Source: Paenibacillus sp. JZ16 (GTDB taxonomy: Bacteria; Bacillota; Bacilli; Paenibacillales; Paenibacillaceae). From it: a stretch of 64,000 nucleotides of DNA. The notes below the pieces were generated by a model that ran no database searches, was not told the DNA's origin, and saw only the letters and a list, made by a program, of their open reading frames with translations. Both the position numbers and the translations under genes were made by a program. Below are positions 1 through 8,486 of the stretch, in pieces. The stretch's first letter is position 1. The number at the start of each line of letters is the position of its first letter. The stretch covers positions 992,001-1,056,000 of the forward strand of contig NZ_CP017659.1 of the NCBI RefSeq assembly GCF_015326965.1, written 5' to 3'.

Positions 1-5
1 ATTTT

Positions 6-464
6 ATGAAGCTCACTACCTTTTTTCCTTATCGAAACGATGCAAGAAAGATATTGATCCCTTATTTAAATCAATTGACTGAGGAACAGTGGCATGCAAG
101 GCATCCAGATCATCCGAATTCGATCGCTTGGATCGTTGAGCACATCGCGCGCAGCGAAGACGAATGGATTAACGTGATCGTACTTAAGGGAGAGCGACGA
201 CTTCAACGAGTCTTGGATCGTCCTCAGCAAATTTTGCAGGCATATATCGACATTCGAGACCATACAGACCATAAACTCGACTTTATGGAATACGATGAAC
301 GCGAGCCAGTTGTAGAGCTCCCTCGTTTTTCAGACGGTTGGGAACCGCCTTCGCCGCCGACGCTACGATGGATTATCCATCATGTTTTCGATCATGAGTC
401 GTACCATGTCGGTCAAATCGGCGTCATAGCACGTTTAAACGGATTCGCCGGCCCCCTATTCTGA
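6..464 (+). CDS. DinB-like metal-binding protein
   Basis: A 152-residue protein of the DinB/YfiT four-helix-bundle superfamily. Family members bind a divalent metal through three His residues; many are thiol transferases or have no known role. The probable ligands are a His in the early IVEHIARSEDEW helix and two in the late DHESYHVGQ segment (HHVFDHESYHVGQIG), the classic signature. Only five bases precede the ATG, so the ribosome binding site cannot be checked and the gene could start earlier, outside the window. It is convergent with the enolase-type gene downstream. Two other DinB-like genes lie at 6634 and 62655, but they are not close copies. The family call is firm; the substrate is unknown. 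Confidence 0.8.
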   Translation: MKLTTFFPYRNDARKILIPYLNQLTEEQWHARHPDHPNSIAWIVEHIARSEDEWINVIVLKGERRLQRVLDRPQQILQAYIDIRDHTDHKLDFMEYDEREPVVELPRFSDGWEPPSPPTLRWIIHHVFDHESYHVGQIGVIARLNGFAGPLF

Positions 465-511
465 ACGTAATGACTCGATAGCTAATCGTATAAGTTATGT
501 CCATTTCGGTA

Positions 512-559
512 ATCGGTACAGTTCCTTGTCCCCGGCTCGAGACAAGAAATTGTACCGAT
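512..559. repeat. Long imperfect hairpin between convergent genes
   Basis: The arms at 512-530 and 541-559 (starting ATCGGTACA and ending TGTACCGAT) pair at 17 of 19 positions around a 10-base loop. It lies between the two convergent genes and abuts the terminator at 571. It has no T-run of its own on either strand. Part of the arm (GACAAGAAATTGTACC) resembles sequence flanking other terminators in the window, so it is probably the outer part of a dispersed element. Confidence 0.6.
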
Positions 560-564
560 AAAAT

Positions 565-587
565 AAAAAAGCCGCTAAAATAGCGAC
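565..587 (-). terminator. Intrinsic terminator of the enolase-type gene
   Basis: Read on the minus strand, GTCGCTA-TTT-TAGCGGC forms a 7-bp stem with one G-T pair, followed at once by TTTTTT. It lies 34 bases past the stop codon at 621. It is copy 1 of the dispersed terminator family. Confidence 0.8.
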
Positions 588-620
588 TTTCAATAAAAAC
601 CATGCAGTTGTACCTCGACA

Positions 621-1769
621 TCAGGACCAGCCGGATCGCTTTATAAGGTTAGTTACAAGTTCATCGTCGAAGACGATTCCGAAACCCGGCGTGGCCGGAA
701 TATGAATCTCTCCGTTTTCGATTCGATAGCCTGATACATCCATTCCTTCGATTGTAATGTCGTCATATTCCACAAATTCGAAGTTCTGCACCGCGGCTGA
801 CAAATGTCCAGACGCGTAAATACCATAGGCATTTCCGTAACAATGAGGCGCAGTCCGCAAACCATGGGCATCCAGTTTCTCGCCTAATTCCATCCAATGC
901 GTGAAACCGGGTCTGATGATATCGTACTGCAGCACATCGACAAGGCCGCGTGTCGCCCACTCAATTAGATGCGGTGAGGCAAGCCCTTCCCCATCCGCGA
1001 TAAGCACATTCTGCCCACGTTGCCGGAGCCACTCCTTCAGATCCTCGTACAAGGCATCATCCTCATGGAACGCTTCTTCCAGCCAATACAGATTTACATC
1101 CGCTAAAGCCCCCAAGACCTCTTTGGTTAAGTTCAAATTATATGCATTATTCGCATCGATCATGATCTTACCTGCGGGACCTGCCACTTCCGAGATCCCC
1201 CGAACAATTGCGATATCTCGTTTCGTCCCTTCCCAGAGTGGCATATGGCGTCCGCCACGGCCAACTTTAATCTTAAAATGACGTTGACCCTTCGCATATC
1301 CTTGCATCGCTTCTTCCTGCATCAACACGACAGCGGTCCTCTCATCGGACAAATGCAAATCGTCGAAGTACAGTGAGGTATCATAGCAGGGAACAACCAA
1401 TGGGACTCCTCTTTCCATGTGGCCACCGGACACCAAGTCATACACGGGTTTGTCTTGTCTCTTTCCTAACCAATCGAGCATTGGGTATTCCAATTGCAAA
1501 CGATACGCTTCGAGCAGTCTGCCCCGGTCATCGAATAAGTCAAGCAATCGGCGGCCTATGATGTCTTGGGCCCATTTCGGCGTCATATGAATCGAGCTAC
1601 CGTACCCTGTTTGTCCATCGATCGTTATTCTGGCGATATCCACTGTGCAGCTTTTGCCATGAATGCCGATCCTGCCATTGGCCCCCGCGCTTCTGGCTCG
1701 TTCTCCCGTTAACTTGGCGAATTCGATCTTTTCCACTTTCCAATCAGATTGTATACCCGTAATATTCAT
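621..1769 (-). CDS. Enolase-superfamily sugar acid dehydratase or racemase (mandelate racemase type)
   Basis: A 382-residue enolase-superfamily enzyme. It should abstract a proton alpha to a carboxylate on a Mg-bound acid sugar or related acid. Visible residues are the K166-x-K168 base motif (HFKIKVG), metal ligands D205 (MIDANNAY), E231/E232 (WLEEAF) and D259/E261 (ADGEG), and D283 (LQYD) with H309 (APHCYGN), the His-Asp dyad typical of the mandelate racemase subgroup. The start is set by AGGAGG seven bases before the ATG at 1769; the frame is open further upstream without a better site. No neighbour shows the substrate. Subgroup is moderately sure; the exact reaction is not determined. Confidence 0.82.
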   Translation of the reverse strand: MNITGIQSDWKVEKIEFAKLTGERARSAGANGRIGIHGKSCTVDIARITIDGQTGYGSSIHMTPKWAQDIIGRRLLDLFDDRGRLLEAYRLQLEYPMLDWLGKRQDKPVYDLVSGGHMERGVPLVVPCYDTSLYFDDLHLSDERTAVVLMQEEAMQGYAKGQRHFKIKVGRGGRHMPLWEGTKRDIAIVRGISEVAGPAGKIMIDANNAYNLNLTKEVLGALADVNLYWLEEAFHEDDALYEDLKEWLRQRGQNVLIADGEGLASPHLIEWATRGLVDVLQYDIIRPGFTHWMELGEKLDAHGLRTAPHCYGNAYGIYASGHLSAAVQNFEFVEYDDITIEGMDVSGYRIENGEIHIPATPGFGIVFDDELVTNLIKRSGWS

Positions 1770-1934
1770 AGAATCCTCCTTCACCGACTCGACGGTTTCA
1801 TGTCCCGATGTGATTCGTAAGCAGAACACCATATTATAGAATTATACTGTTAGAAGATAAGAACATTCTTCTTCCGTTGGAAATCTGTAAATGACCTTTC
1901 ACTTCAATTGCTGTTTCCAGACTGATATCCCACT

Positions 1935-2291
1935 TTACTTTGTTTTATCCGTATCCTTCTTTATGGCTTTGTTACCCTCTTGATCCAGAGATTCTTGATA
2001 GATGTCAGCGTAAGTTTTTGAATCTTTGATTAGATCGTCGCAGAAAGCCGCTACGTCACTGCCCGTCACTTCGAGCACGCCTTTCCTTAAGGCCGCACCC
2101 TCTTCAAAAAGATCAATTATCCCCGAAAGCAAACCCGTCCCGTCCGTTAGCTCAACAGGACCGACCTTAAAGAGATATTTTTGAATCTCTTTATAAACAA
2201 TCTGATAATCTTTCGGGAGCGCTTTGACACGCGCCACGTGCGCCCGCCACTCTTTTTTGCCTTCAATGATATCTTGAATTCTCATTTTCAT
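1935..2291 (-). CDS. DUF1048 family protein, copy 2
   Basis: A 118-residue acidic helical protein matching the DUF1048 family by length and by the pattern of an N-terminal LPKDYQIVYKEIQKYL helix and a late GSDVAAFCDDLI helix. It lies four bases after a paralogue (2296-2643) and shares with it the LP-DYQ, LLxGxxxLxEE and DVxxFC-DL positions, so the two arose by tandem duplication and are cotranscribed. Elsewhere the family is often found beside PadR-type regulators; none is present here. The sequence shows no function. The C-terminal 15 residues are Lys/Asp-rich. Confidence 0.75.
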   Translation of the reverse strand: MKMRIQDIIEGKKEWRAHVARVKALPKDYQIVYKEIQKYLFKVGPVELTDGTGLLSGIIDLFEEGAALRKGVLEVTGSDVAAFCDDLIKDSKTYADIYQESLDQEGNKAIKKDTDKTK

Positions 2292-2295
2292 CCTC

Positions 2296-2643
2296 CTATT
2301 TACCTAATTTTTTAGCGATATTGTCGTTGAGTTGCTTGCGCCACTTGTCGCGAAAAGATTTTGCCTCATCGATGCCGGCCAGCGCTGAACAGAAGCCTTT
2401 GATATCGTCACCCAAAACCTCTTCGATACTCTGTCCGTCTGCCGCCGTTTCTTCGAGCAGGCCAAGCACACCGTCAAGAATGGGCATGAGGTTGCGACCG
2501 GTGAAATCTGAGTGCGGCCAAAGATGCGCATTAATTTTTTCCCATGCCGCTTGATAATCAGGTGGTAACTTTTTGGCTCTCAATTCAAAAGCTTTCATTT
2601 CCTTAGTCATGTCGCTGCCGGTGATTTTCTCCCAAAAATTCAT
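2296..2643 (-). CDS. DUF1048 family protein, copy 1
   Basis: A 115-residue paralogue of the next gene, first in the two-gene operon. Family landmarks are MTKEMKAFELRAKKLPPDYQAAW, LGLLEETAADG and GDDIKGFCSAL. The start ATG at 2643 has the purine-rich AAAGGAGAT upstream. A consensus -35 and a repeat-containing leader lie about 80-110 bases upstream. No transmembrane or catalytic motif is visible. DUF1048 proteins are small soluble helical proteins of unknown role. Confidence 0.75.
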   Translation of the reverse strand: MNFWEKITGSDMTKEMKAFELRAKKLPPDYQAAWEKINAHLWPHSDFTGRNLMPILDGVLGLLEETAADGQSIEEVLGDDIKGFCSALAGIDEAKSFRDKWRKQLNDNIAKKLGK

Positions 2644-2698
2644 TATTTTATCTCCTTTAACTCGTTAATTTTTTCCCGTTGCTATTCTGTATCACTGG

Positions 2699-2753
2699 TA
2701 TAAAGTAATACATACTACAGCTATAAAGTAACACGCAGTAGATGGATTGTCAA
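2699..2753 (-). promoter_or_regulatory. Promoter with direct-repeat operator for the DUF1048 pair
   Basis: The minus strand has a perfect -35 TTGACA (2748-2753), a 17-base spacer and a weak -10 TACTTT (2725-2730). The decamer TATAAAGTAA occurs twice on the plus strand (2699-2708 and 2722-2731), 23 bp apart, and one copy covers the -10. This arrangement suggests a repressor site; a PadR-type protein is only a guess from family context. The rest of 2644-2971 holds only the next terminator. Confidence 0.5.
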
Positions 2754-2836
2754 TAGCGTTTGTTCTGATGTCGATTGTACGTTTTCAACTATCCTGCCGT
2801 TAATCCATGGGGACAAGAACTTGCACCCTTAAAGGA

Positions 2837-2858
2837 AAAAAGCCGCTAAATTAGCGAC
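2837..2858 (-). terminator. Intrinsic terminator after the phosphoesterase
   Basis: The minus strand reads GTCGCTAA-T-TTAGCGGC followed by TTTTTT, an 8-bp stem with one G-T pair. It is 110 bases past the stop at 2972. It is copy 2 of the dispersed family and carries a GGGACAAGAACTTG flank. Confidence 0.8.
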
Positions 2859-2971
2859 TTTCAACGGGAGCATGTTTTGTATCCGGCAATTATAGTCAAA
2901 TCCTTGTTATCCGTTGTTCAAATTCAAATATGTTTTGCACTAAGCCTTTGTAACAGCGGATATTAGCCTTC

Positions 2972-4669
2972 CTAACGGTTTACATCGGATCTAGCAATAT
3001 GAGCATTTGCCCAATCCGCATGGTCGTAGCCAGTGCCGTCTCCGCCATCAGTAACGACCAGCTTCAGTACGTTTGCACCGGAGATATCCGCATGAACTTT
3101 TTTGACGGAATCAGATCCGGTAATAAGCCCGCTGTCATATACTTTCTCGTCGTCTGCCCAAATTTGAAATACGACCGACCCTCTATTCCCCACTTCATCA
3201 TCGATTCCGATATCAGCGGCAAACGTTGAGAAGTTGCCGCCTATATAATAAGCAATCTCAGCATTCGCATGTACACCTAAGCCTTTCGTATATTTTTCAC
3301 CGCCAATGGTTATGGTTTTTCCGTCGTCTTTTGCTTTTTCACCGTTACTCTGATCCCGTTCTACGGGCCCCCAATGATTAGCGGAATGAATCCATTCCAC
3401 ACCACTTACATAAGAATCTTCAGTTGGGAGCCGTTCTGGTATCCAGACTATGGAGTCGGCACTCCACTCTGATTGCTTATTATTTTCCCCATATTCAAAT
3501 GAAACGGTGGCATTTAAATTTGCGAATCCAGGCTCAGCAGTATCTGGGGGCGTCACACGCCAATCCGTTTCAATCGAACTTCCAGGAGAAAGATTCGTGA
3601 CCAGAGGATCATTTACTGCCTCTACGCTCCAACCATCAGGGGCCGTTAAGTCCAATTGAATGGCCTCGATTGTGTTTTGTCCATAATTTGTAAAGGTTGA
3701 GGTTAATAGGGTAGGTTCACCCGGAATAACATAGTTATTACGATAAGAAAAAGTTGTTGCCGATTGAACATCTATCGTGTAATGCACTTCGGGAATCCAT
3801 TGCTTACGGTAAAAGTCGCGTCCTTGGACAACGACCCTGTCATCGTAAATTTGCACATACAATCCTTGGCTTTCATCCCAGTTTACTGTTGGTGCGAAGG
3901 TTGTATAATAAACAGAAGCTGTATTGATACTCGTAAATTTATTCTGCGTTAGGTTAATATTTGGAAGTCGCATATCCCGATGAGTATGGCCAGTGAATAA
4001 AATAACTTGCGGATACTTCGAGAAGAGATCAGTTAGACGCTTTTCTGCTGTTTCATGTACAGCGGAAAGAGGCTGATGAAGAAAAACAAACATAGGCTTC
4101 TCGCTATTACTGCGCTTCTCCAAAGTATCTTCCAGCCAATTCAACTGCTCGTCGCTCAGATAGGCATGGTCTTTGGTGGGAGAATCGACGGGCCCCCAGC
4201 TTTCAGAGCCTAGAAATATAAAAGGATAGCCTTTCACGATTTTCTCGTAGTACACATGCTCCTCTTCGATAAAGTCTGCGAACCGACTTGTGTTCACTTC
4301 ATTTCCTTCTCCATTAAAAAACTCATGATTCCCAATGGTCATATACAGATTCTTCGGTTTAGGAGATTGATCAAGAAGTTCGCGAGCCTTCGCATATTCT
4401 TCGGGAAAACCGTTATTCGTTATATCTCCGTTGATGACCATAGCATCTACCAGCGGATCAGCGGAATGAAGATCTTGAAGCGCTTTCAATAATTTGTTAT
4501 GAGAGAACGATGTATCCCTAATATGCAGGTCACTGATCACTTGAAAGGTTGCTTTTGGTTTTTTTTCATATGCATTTGTGTCCCCTTGTGCTGATTGTGC
4601 GTGCGCTGGAGCAACCAGGGGGATAAGCATACAAGTTGCTAAACTGAGACAAGCCATTACTTTTTTCAT
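2972..4669 (-). CDS. Secreted calcineurin-like phosphoesterase with NEW3 and NPCBM domains
   Basis: A 565-residue exported protein with a Sec signal peptide (about 1-24, ending AHAQ). The catalytic domain carries all metallophosphoesterase blocks: D47-x-H49 (ISDLHI), G81-D82 (NGDI), G113-N114-H115-E, H198 and G227-H228-T-H230. An NPCBM-associated NEW3-type Ig-like domain follows at about 305-405, then an NPCBM carbohydrate-binding domain at about 418-560 (VHANAEIAYYIGG). This predicts a dimetal phosphoesterase tethered to glycan at the cell surface or released outside. GAGGAGGGG precedes the ATG. It follows the LacI regulator by 22 bases, so the two are probably cotranscribed and the regulator likely controls it. 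Substrate unknown. Confidence 0.88.
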   Translation of the reverse strand: MKKVMACLSLATCMLIPLVAPAHAQSAQGDTNAYEKKPKATFQVISDLHIRDTSFSHNKLLKALQDLHSADPLVDAMVINGDITNNGFPEEYAKARELLDQSPKPKNLYMTIGNHEFFNGEGNEVNTSRFADFIEEEHVYYEKIVKGYPFIFLGSESWGPVDSPTKDHAYLSDEQLNWLEDTLEKRSNSEKPMFVFLHQPLSAVHETAEKRLTDLFSKYPQVILFTGHTHRDMRLPNINLTQNKFTSINTASVYYTTFAPTVNWDESQGLYVQIYDDRVVVQGRDFYRKQWIPEVHYTIDVQSATTFSYRNNYVIPGEPTLLTSTFTNYGQNTIEAIQLDLTAPDGWSVEAVNDPLVTNLSPGSSIETDWRVTPPDTAEPGFANLNATVSFEYGENNKQSEWSADSIVWIPERLPTEDSYVSGVEWIHSANHWGPVERDQSNGEKAKDDGKTITIGGEKYTKGLGVHANAEIAYYIGGNFSTFAADIGIDDEVGNRGSVVFQIWADDEKVYDSGLITGSDSVKKVHADISGANVLKLVVTDGGDGTGYDHADWANAHIARSDVNR

Positions 4670-4691
4670 TATTTTCCCCTCCTCAAAACCT

Positions 4692-5746
4692 TCAAATTTT
4701 TTTCAGTTCGCTTTTCTCGGTACAGCTACTGCGGACAATAAGTTTTGTCGGCAAATAGCTGATCAATGGCAAAGGTATCCCCCCTTCCATGCGCTGAAGC
4801 AGTAATTTGACTGCGATTCTCCCCATTTCCTCCTTGTGTACCTGTACCGTAGTTAACGGAGGGTTAATGAATTCTGACATTTCGACATTATCAAAAGAAA
4901 CAACAGATATATCATGGGGAATCGATAGCCCATATTCACCAATTGCCTTATACGCCCCGAATGCCATTTTGTCGCTAGCTGTGAATACGGCCGAAGGCGG
5001 ACTCTGCGTGTTTAAAATTTTTTTCATGGCTTCATAGCTCTTGATCAGATCAAAGCAGCCGTCTTGAACCCACTCCGGAACAATTTTAAGATGGTTCAAC
5101 TCCATCGCTTCTTTATAACCATAGAAACGTTCTTCTTGGTCAATCGGCATTCCAACTTGTGAGCTTCCGCCAATAAATGCAATATTTCGATGACCGAGAT
5201 CTACCAAATATTGAACTGCTTGCATTGCCGCATGACGAAAATCCACCGTAACATAATCCATTTCCAACTTAGGTATTCCGCCCACCGATATAACAAATGG
5301 AACCCGCTTATTCAGCTCATTTATAAAATCATGCTTAAGCGGTCCGATACAAATAACTCCTAAGTCACTCTCGTTCATATCCCCAAATAAATTGAAATTG
5401 AAAATATCCTGCACCTCAAATGTAAAGTCCAATATACATTCTTGATCAAGTAATTCACTTTCGATTCCGTATATAATTTCTGAAAAATATGGATCCTGGT
5501 ATTTAGCTTTTACATCATATAAAACAAGTCCCACTCTCTTTGGGACCTTTTCATTCTCTGAAAATTTTTCGTTTTTTTGCAGTTTATTTTTAAACTTATA
5601 GTAACCCAGGTCCTTGGCAACTTGAATAATTCGCAGACGAGTTTGTCGTTTACAAGTGTTGGCGAGTTTGCGTTGTTTAAAGCCCTCGAAACCGAAGAAA
5701 TAGATACATTGGCATGCTCAGCAATGTCTTTTAAAGTTATTTTCAT
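4692..5746 (-). pseudogene. LacI-family regulator, split by one missing base
   Basis: Two overlapping frames together encode one LacI/GalR repressor of about 350 residues. The first frame (from the ATG at 5746) has the canonical HTH MKITLKDIAEHANVSISSVS and hinge-side ALNNANS. The reading then continues in another frame as TRLRIIQVAKDLGYY and the periplasmic-binding-like sugar domain to 4692 (AFIGGSSQ, AVFTASDKMAFGAYKA, TTVQVHKEEMG). Restoring one base near 5643-5646 (minus-strand GACAAACTC) gives an uninterrupted 352-codon gene. It is either a recent inactivation or a sequencing error. It lies just upstream of the phosphoesterase and is probably its repressor. Confidence 0.85.
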
Positions 5747-5776
5747 ATCGGCATAACACCTGTCTGTTATAGTTTT

Positions 5777-5790
5777 GGAAAGCGCTTACC
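5777..5790. promoter_or_regulatory. cre-like / LacI-family operator
   Basis: GGAAAGCGCTTACC matches 12 of 14 positions of the cre consensus TGWAARCGYTWNCW and has the central AAGCGCTT palindrome of LacI-family sites. It lies 31 bases upstream of the LacI start, so it could bind CcpA or serve autoregulation. Confidence 0.55.
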
Positions 5791-5958
5791 TCCCCTTTGT
5801 TGAAATATTATACTGATTTAGCAAATTATTCAATCTTTTTTGCGCAATTTTTCACTTTTTTTGCTGCAAATCATTTCTGCGATTGCCCACATGATCACTT
5901 GAGTAAGCCCTCTACTTCTGCCAGCTAGCCTCTGAACAAGATCTTGTACCTCAATGCA

Positions 5959-5981
5959 AAAAAAGCCGCTAATATAGCGAC
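5959..5981 (-). terminator. Intrinsic terminator, dispersed-family copy 3
   Basis: The minus strand reads GTCGCTA-TAT-TAGCGGC followed by a T-run. The decayed acetyltransferase ends 53 bases upstream of it at 6034, so this was probably that gene's terminator. The outer flanks carry the shared GAACAAGATCTTGTACC and ACTTGTCCCTCGAC motifs. Confidence 0.75.
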
Positions 5982-6033
5982 TTTCAATGGGACAATGTAC
6001 TTGTCCCTCGACCTTACTACTATCTTTTATACT

Positions 6034-6129
6034 TCAATCTTTAATCACTTTCGCTGGATTACCACCAACAACCATCATGTTGTCCGGCACATGCTTAGTC
6101 ACCACGGCTCCTGAGGCGATAATGACGTG
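6034..6129 (-). pseudogene. C-terminal remnant of a hexapeptide-repeat acetyltransferase
   Basis: The minus-strand frame reads [20 protein letters not shown] and then [10 protein letters not shown] to a stop at 6034-6036. This is the unmistakable C-terminal end of a maltose/galactoside O-acetyltransferase-type left-handed beta-helix enzyme (compare the family's GAVVTKDVP and GNPAKVI). Upstream of about 6129 the frame no longer resembles the family, so the N-terminal 80% is gone. Around 6135-6230 on the plus strand a short unrelated frame ([18 protein letters not shown]) abuts it, suggesting a deletion junction. Confidence 0.75.
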
Positions 6130-6233
6130 GATGAACCTTTCATTTTGATGAAGCACTGCAGTTCATATCAAACCCGGAAGATGTCTATTTGAAGAAGGAA
6201 CCGCGGCAGCCCCTGTTTATCATGGTTAAGCTC

Positions 6234-6539
6234 TTAATCCTGGGATGGATCCTCATCCATGCCAACGGCAGAATCAAAAACACTGTCTTGCGGAACGCGC
6301 GTGAGATCCAGCTTTTGCTTCACCTGATCGTTGATATCCCCATACCAGGCCTCAAAGGAGTCATCCAACTGCTCTTCTCGATTACGATCCTCGTTCACAT
6401 CCGAATCCACTTCGATTTTATTGCCTAATACCCCATAGTCGTCTTTGGGATGGATCATACTCTTTACTTCAGCTCCTTCGCATACGGATTGAATTAAATT
6501 TCCCTGGAAAAGCAATTCTATACATATCTGCTTTTCCAA
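6234..6539 (-). CDS. Small acidic hypothetical protein
   Basis: An open frame of up to 101 codons from a TTG at 6539. An in-frame ATG about 27 codons in (MIHPKDDYGVLG) follows an AAGGAG at long spacing and may be the true start, giving about 74 residues. The product is strongly acidic (many D/E; DSDVNEDRNREEQLDDSFEA) with no membrane segment or Cys motif. I do not recognise a family. The composition looks protein-like rather than random, but the frame sits between a remnant and a terminator, so it could also be part of a degraded gene. Confidence 0.45.
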   Translation of the reverse strand: MEKQICIELLFQGNLIQSVCEGAEVKSMIHPKDDYGVLGNKIEVDSDVNEDRNREEQLDDSFEAWYGDINDQVKQKLDLTRVPQDSVFDSAVGMDEDPSQD

Positions 6540-6565
6540 CTCCGGCGCACAAACATCGTTACCAT

Positions 6566-6589
6566 AAAAAAAGCCGCTAAATTAGCGAC
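6566..6589 (-). terminator. Intrinsic terminator after the second DinB-like gene
   Basis: The minus strand reads GTCGCTAA-T-TTAGCGGC and then TTTTTT, 45 bases past the stop at 6634. Copy 4 of the dispersed family. Confidence 0.8.
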
Positions 6590-6633
6590 TTTGCATGGTA
6601 CTTTATTCTTGTATAGCGACATGTTTCAGCATT

Positions 6634-7119
6634 CTACCGCGACTTATCGAATAACCCTCTACGAATCAAGTTTGCTGTAACCGGCGTCTTTCCGATTTCT
6701 CGAGACCATATTGACAATTGACCGATATGGTGAATTTCGTGGGCAATCACGTGTCGCATCACTTCACCGAATGTAAAGCTTTCCTGCTCTCCGTTTTGGT
6801 TTGTATCATACATGATGCGGTCTTCCAAGCTATCATTCCAAGCGTAGATGAAGGGTGCAATTTCCGCATGGCATCGTGCCGAATAATCTCTTAATCCCTG
6901 TACGCTGGCACAATCCTCGAACGAAGGGATGTCCAGCTCTTTTCCTTGTAAATCCCCGCACAACCAGGCATATTCAACGGTCACGATGTGATAGAGTGTA
7001 TAGAGAATGCTTCCTATGCCCCCGGTCCGTCTTTTCAACAGTTCTTCCTCACTCACCGTATCGCACCAGTCAAACCAATCTTTGCGAACTTGCCAGTTAT
7101 ACTCGAACAGTTTCAACAT
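6634..7119 (-). CDS. DinB family protein
   Basis: A 161-residue DinB-superfamily protein. The three-His metal site is visible as His in LYHIVTVEYAWL and the pair in HVIAHEIHHIGQLSIW. The ATG at 7119 is preceded by AGGAGG at good spacing. It is a single-gene unit with its own terminator at 6573. The neighbouring arsM gene ends 184 bases upstream, with an inverted repeat TTGTTATCC/GGATAACAA in the gap at 7175 and 7218. Substrate unknown; a bacillithiol-dependent transferase is one family possibility. Confidence 0.8.
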   Translation of the reverse strand: MLKLFEYNWQVRKDWFDWCDTVSEEELLKRRTGGIGSILYTLYHIVTVEYAWLCGDLQGKELDIPSFEDCASVQGLRDYSARCHAEIAPFIYAWNDSLEDRIMYDTNQNGEQESFTFGEVMRHVIAHEIHHIGQLSIWSREIGKTPVTANLIRRGLFDKSR

Positions 7120-7303
7120 GTCACAGCCTCCTGTAATACAACTTTGTTGCTTCTACCATGATTCGCCATAAAATCTTGTTATCCTCCAATCTGTGAAGAT
7201 CCCTGATCCCGCACATATGGATAACAAAATATAACTCCTAGGATAATTGATGCGGATACGGCCTGTTACGGGGGGCTTAAGATACTCATAACCGCACCCT
7301 AAT

Positions 7304-8116
7304 TTAAGGCTTAATTGCCTTGATTACCGCTGAAACGATGTAATCCTCGATATTGGATCCCTTAATCCAATCTTTAATAAAAGCTTTGGACTCATCCTTC
7401 GGTTCAACGGAGATATCTGTAAATCCACTTTGACGGAGCATGGCCTCAATTTCGTCGATTGATGATGCCCCTGAAATGCAGCCAGAATACAGTTCATTCA
7501 AATCGTCCTTTATTTCTGGAGGAAGCTCTGCTGTCGTTACAATATCAGATATCGCTAATCGGCCGCCTTTTTTAAGAACGCGAAAGGAATCATGAAATAC
7601 CTGCTGCTTATCCGGCGAGAGATTCACTACACAATTCGAGATGATGACGTCCACCATGTTATCGGCAACCGGAAGATGCTCAATTTCCCCTAAACGAAAA
7701 TCTGTATTCACGAAATTCCCCTTAGTTGCATTGCTACGAGCCCGGCTAACCATTTCAGGCGTCATGTCCACACCGATCACTGACCCTGTCTCCCCCACCT
7801 GCCGGGACGCTAAAAAGCAGTCAAACCCACCACCGCTGCCTAAGTCCAGTACCACCTCACCAGGCTTCAACGATGCAATAGCTTGGGGATTGCCGCACCC
7901 TAACCCCAGATTTGCACCATCAGGTACCGAGTCTAATTCTTCATTTGAGTAACCTAATTCGCTTGAAATTGTATTAAAATCAGAAGATGTAGTGCAGCAA
8001 CTGGTTGCTTGTATATTGGGATGGCAACACGATTCAGCACTAGCTTCTTGAACGGCCACTTGCTTATATCGGCTTCGTACATTCTGGCGGATTTCATCAT
8101 TCGTTAACTTTGTCAT
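7304..8116 (-). CDS. arsM: Arsenite S-adenosylmethionine methyltransferase ArsM
   Basis: A 270-residue ArsM. It methylates As(III) to mono-, di- and trimethyl arsenicals with SAM in the cytosol. Seen are the SAM-binding motif LDLGSGGGFDC, the acidic GVDMTPEMV strand, the conserved catalytic Cys in ISNCVVNLSPDK, the second in YSGCISGA, and an N-terminal region with Cys-Cys pairs (SCCHP and SCC). A C-terminal segment of about 60 residues follows. The start is put at the ATG at 8116, eight bases after AAGGAG; the GTG three codons earlier is less good. It lies downstream of a small Cys-rich gene and a MarR regulator, which argues for arsenical-inducible expression. Confidence 0.93.
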   Translation of the reverse strand: MTKLTNDEIRQNVRSRYKQVAVQEASAESCCHPNIQATSCCTTSSDFNTISSELGYSNEELDSVPDGANLGLGCGNPQAIASLKPGEVVLDLGSGGGFDCFLASRQVGETGSVIGVDMTPEMVSRARSNATKGNFVNTDFRLGEIEHLPVADNMVDVIISNCVVNLSPDKQQVFHDSFRVLKKGGRLAISDIVTTAELPPEIKDDLNELYSGCISGASSIDEIEAMLRQSGFTDISVEPKDESKAFIKDWIKGSNIEDYIVSAVIKAIKP

Positions 8117-8167
8117 GGTAGACACTCCTTAGGATTGGTTTCGATACAAGCAGCATTCATTGCGGAT

Positions 8168-8356
8168 TTAGCAGCAAGCCTGAAGTGATTGCGTACAGCA
8201 CGGTATTGCTTCTGGTTGGCGAAAACCGGTTAAGATACGATGCCGTTTAGAATCGGACTTACCGGTAGACCATTTCCATGCTTCTCGAGCGTTCTTTTGT
8301 ATCTCTATCTCTTGTGCCTTCATCATGTACTCAGCATAGTAATAATTGTAATTCAT
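8168..8356 (-). CDS. Small protein with C-terminal Cys-Cys pairs, arsM operon
   Basis: A 62-residue protein beginning MNYNYYYAEYMMKAQEIE, an amphipathic tyrosine-rich helix, and ending with two vicinal cysteine pairs (IPCC and ACC at the very end). AAGGAGG six bases before the ATG at 8356 marks it as translated. It is 51 bases upstream of arsM and downstream of the operator at 8452, so it is the first gene of the operon. I recognise no family. Vicinal Cys suggest binding or delivery of trivalent arsenic; this is inference. Confidence 0.6.
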   Translation of the reverse strand: MNYNYYYAEYMMKAQEIEIQKNAREAWKWSTGKSDSKRHRILTGFRQPEAIPCCTQSLQACC

Positions 8357-8451
8357 CCGGATCCTCCTTCATTCAAAATTGTTTATGTTAATGACTCACA
8401 GCGAATCGCTGATGCGCCAATTGACATTATTTTAAGCAAGTCTCCCTATTT

Positions 8452-8468
8452 ATTTGCATTTTGCAAGT
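8452..8468. promoter_or_regulatory. Palindromic operator of the arsM operon
   Basis: ATTTGC-ATTTT-GCAAGT, an almost perfect 6+5+6 palindrome, lies 96 bases upstream of the small Cys-Cys gene and just past the marR stop. The same ATTTGC-N5-GCAAAT pattern occurs upstream of marR itself, so both are probably bound by that regulator. Confidence 0.6.
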
Positions 8469-8486
8469 AATTGAGAAGAAAATTTT

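Noticed and set aside
5510..5746. A separate 78-residue HTH protein
   Set aside because: The HTH continues in another frame into a full LacI protein after one restored base, so it is a fragment rather than its own gene.
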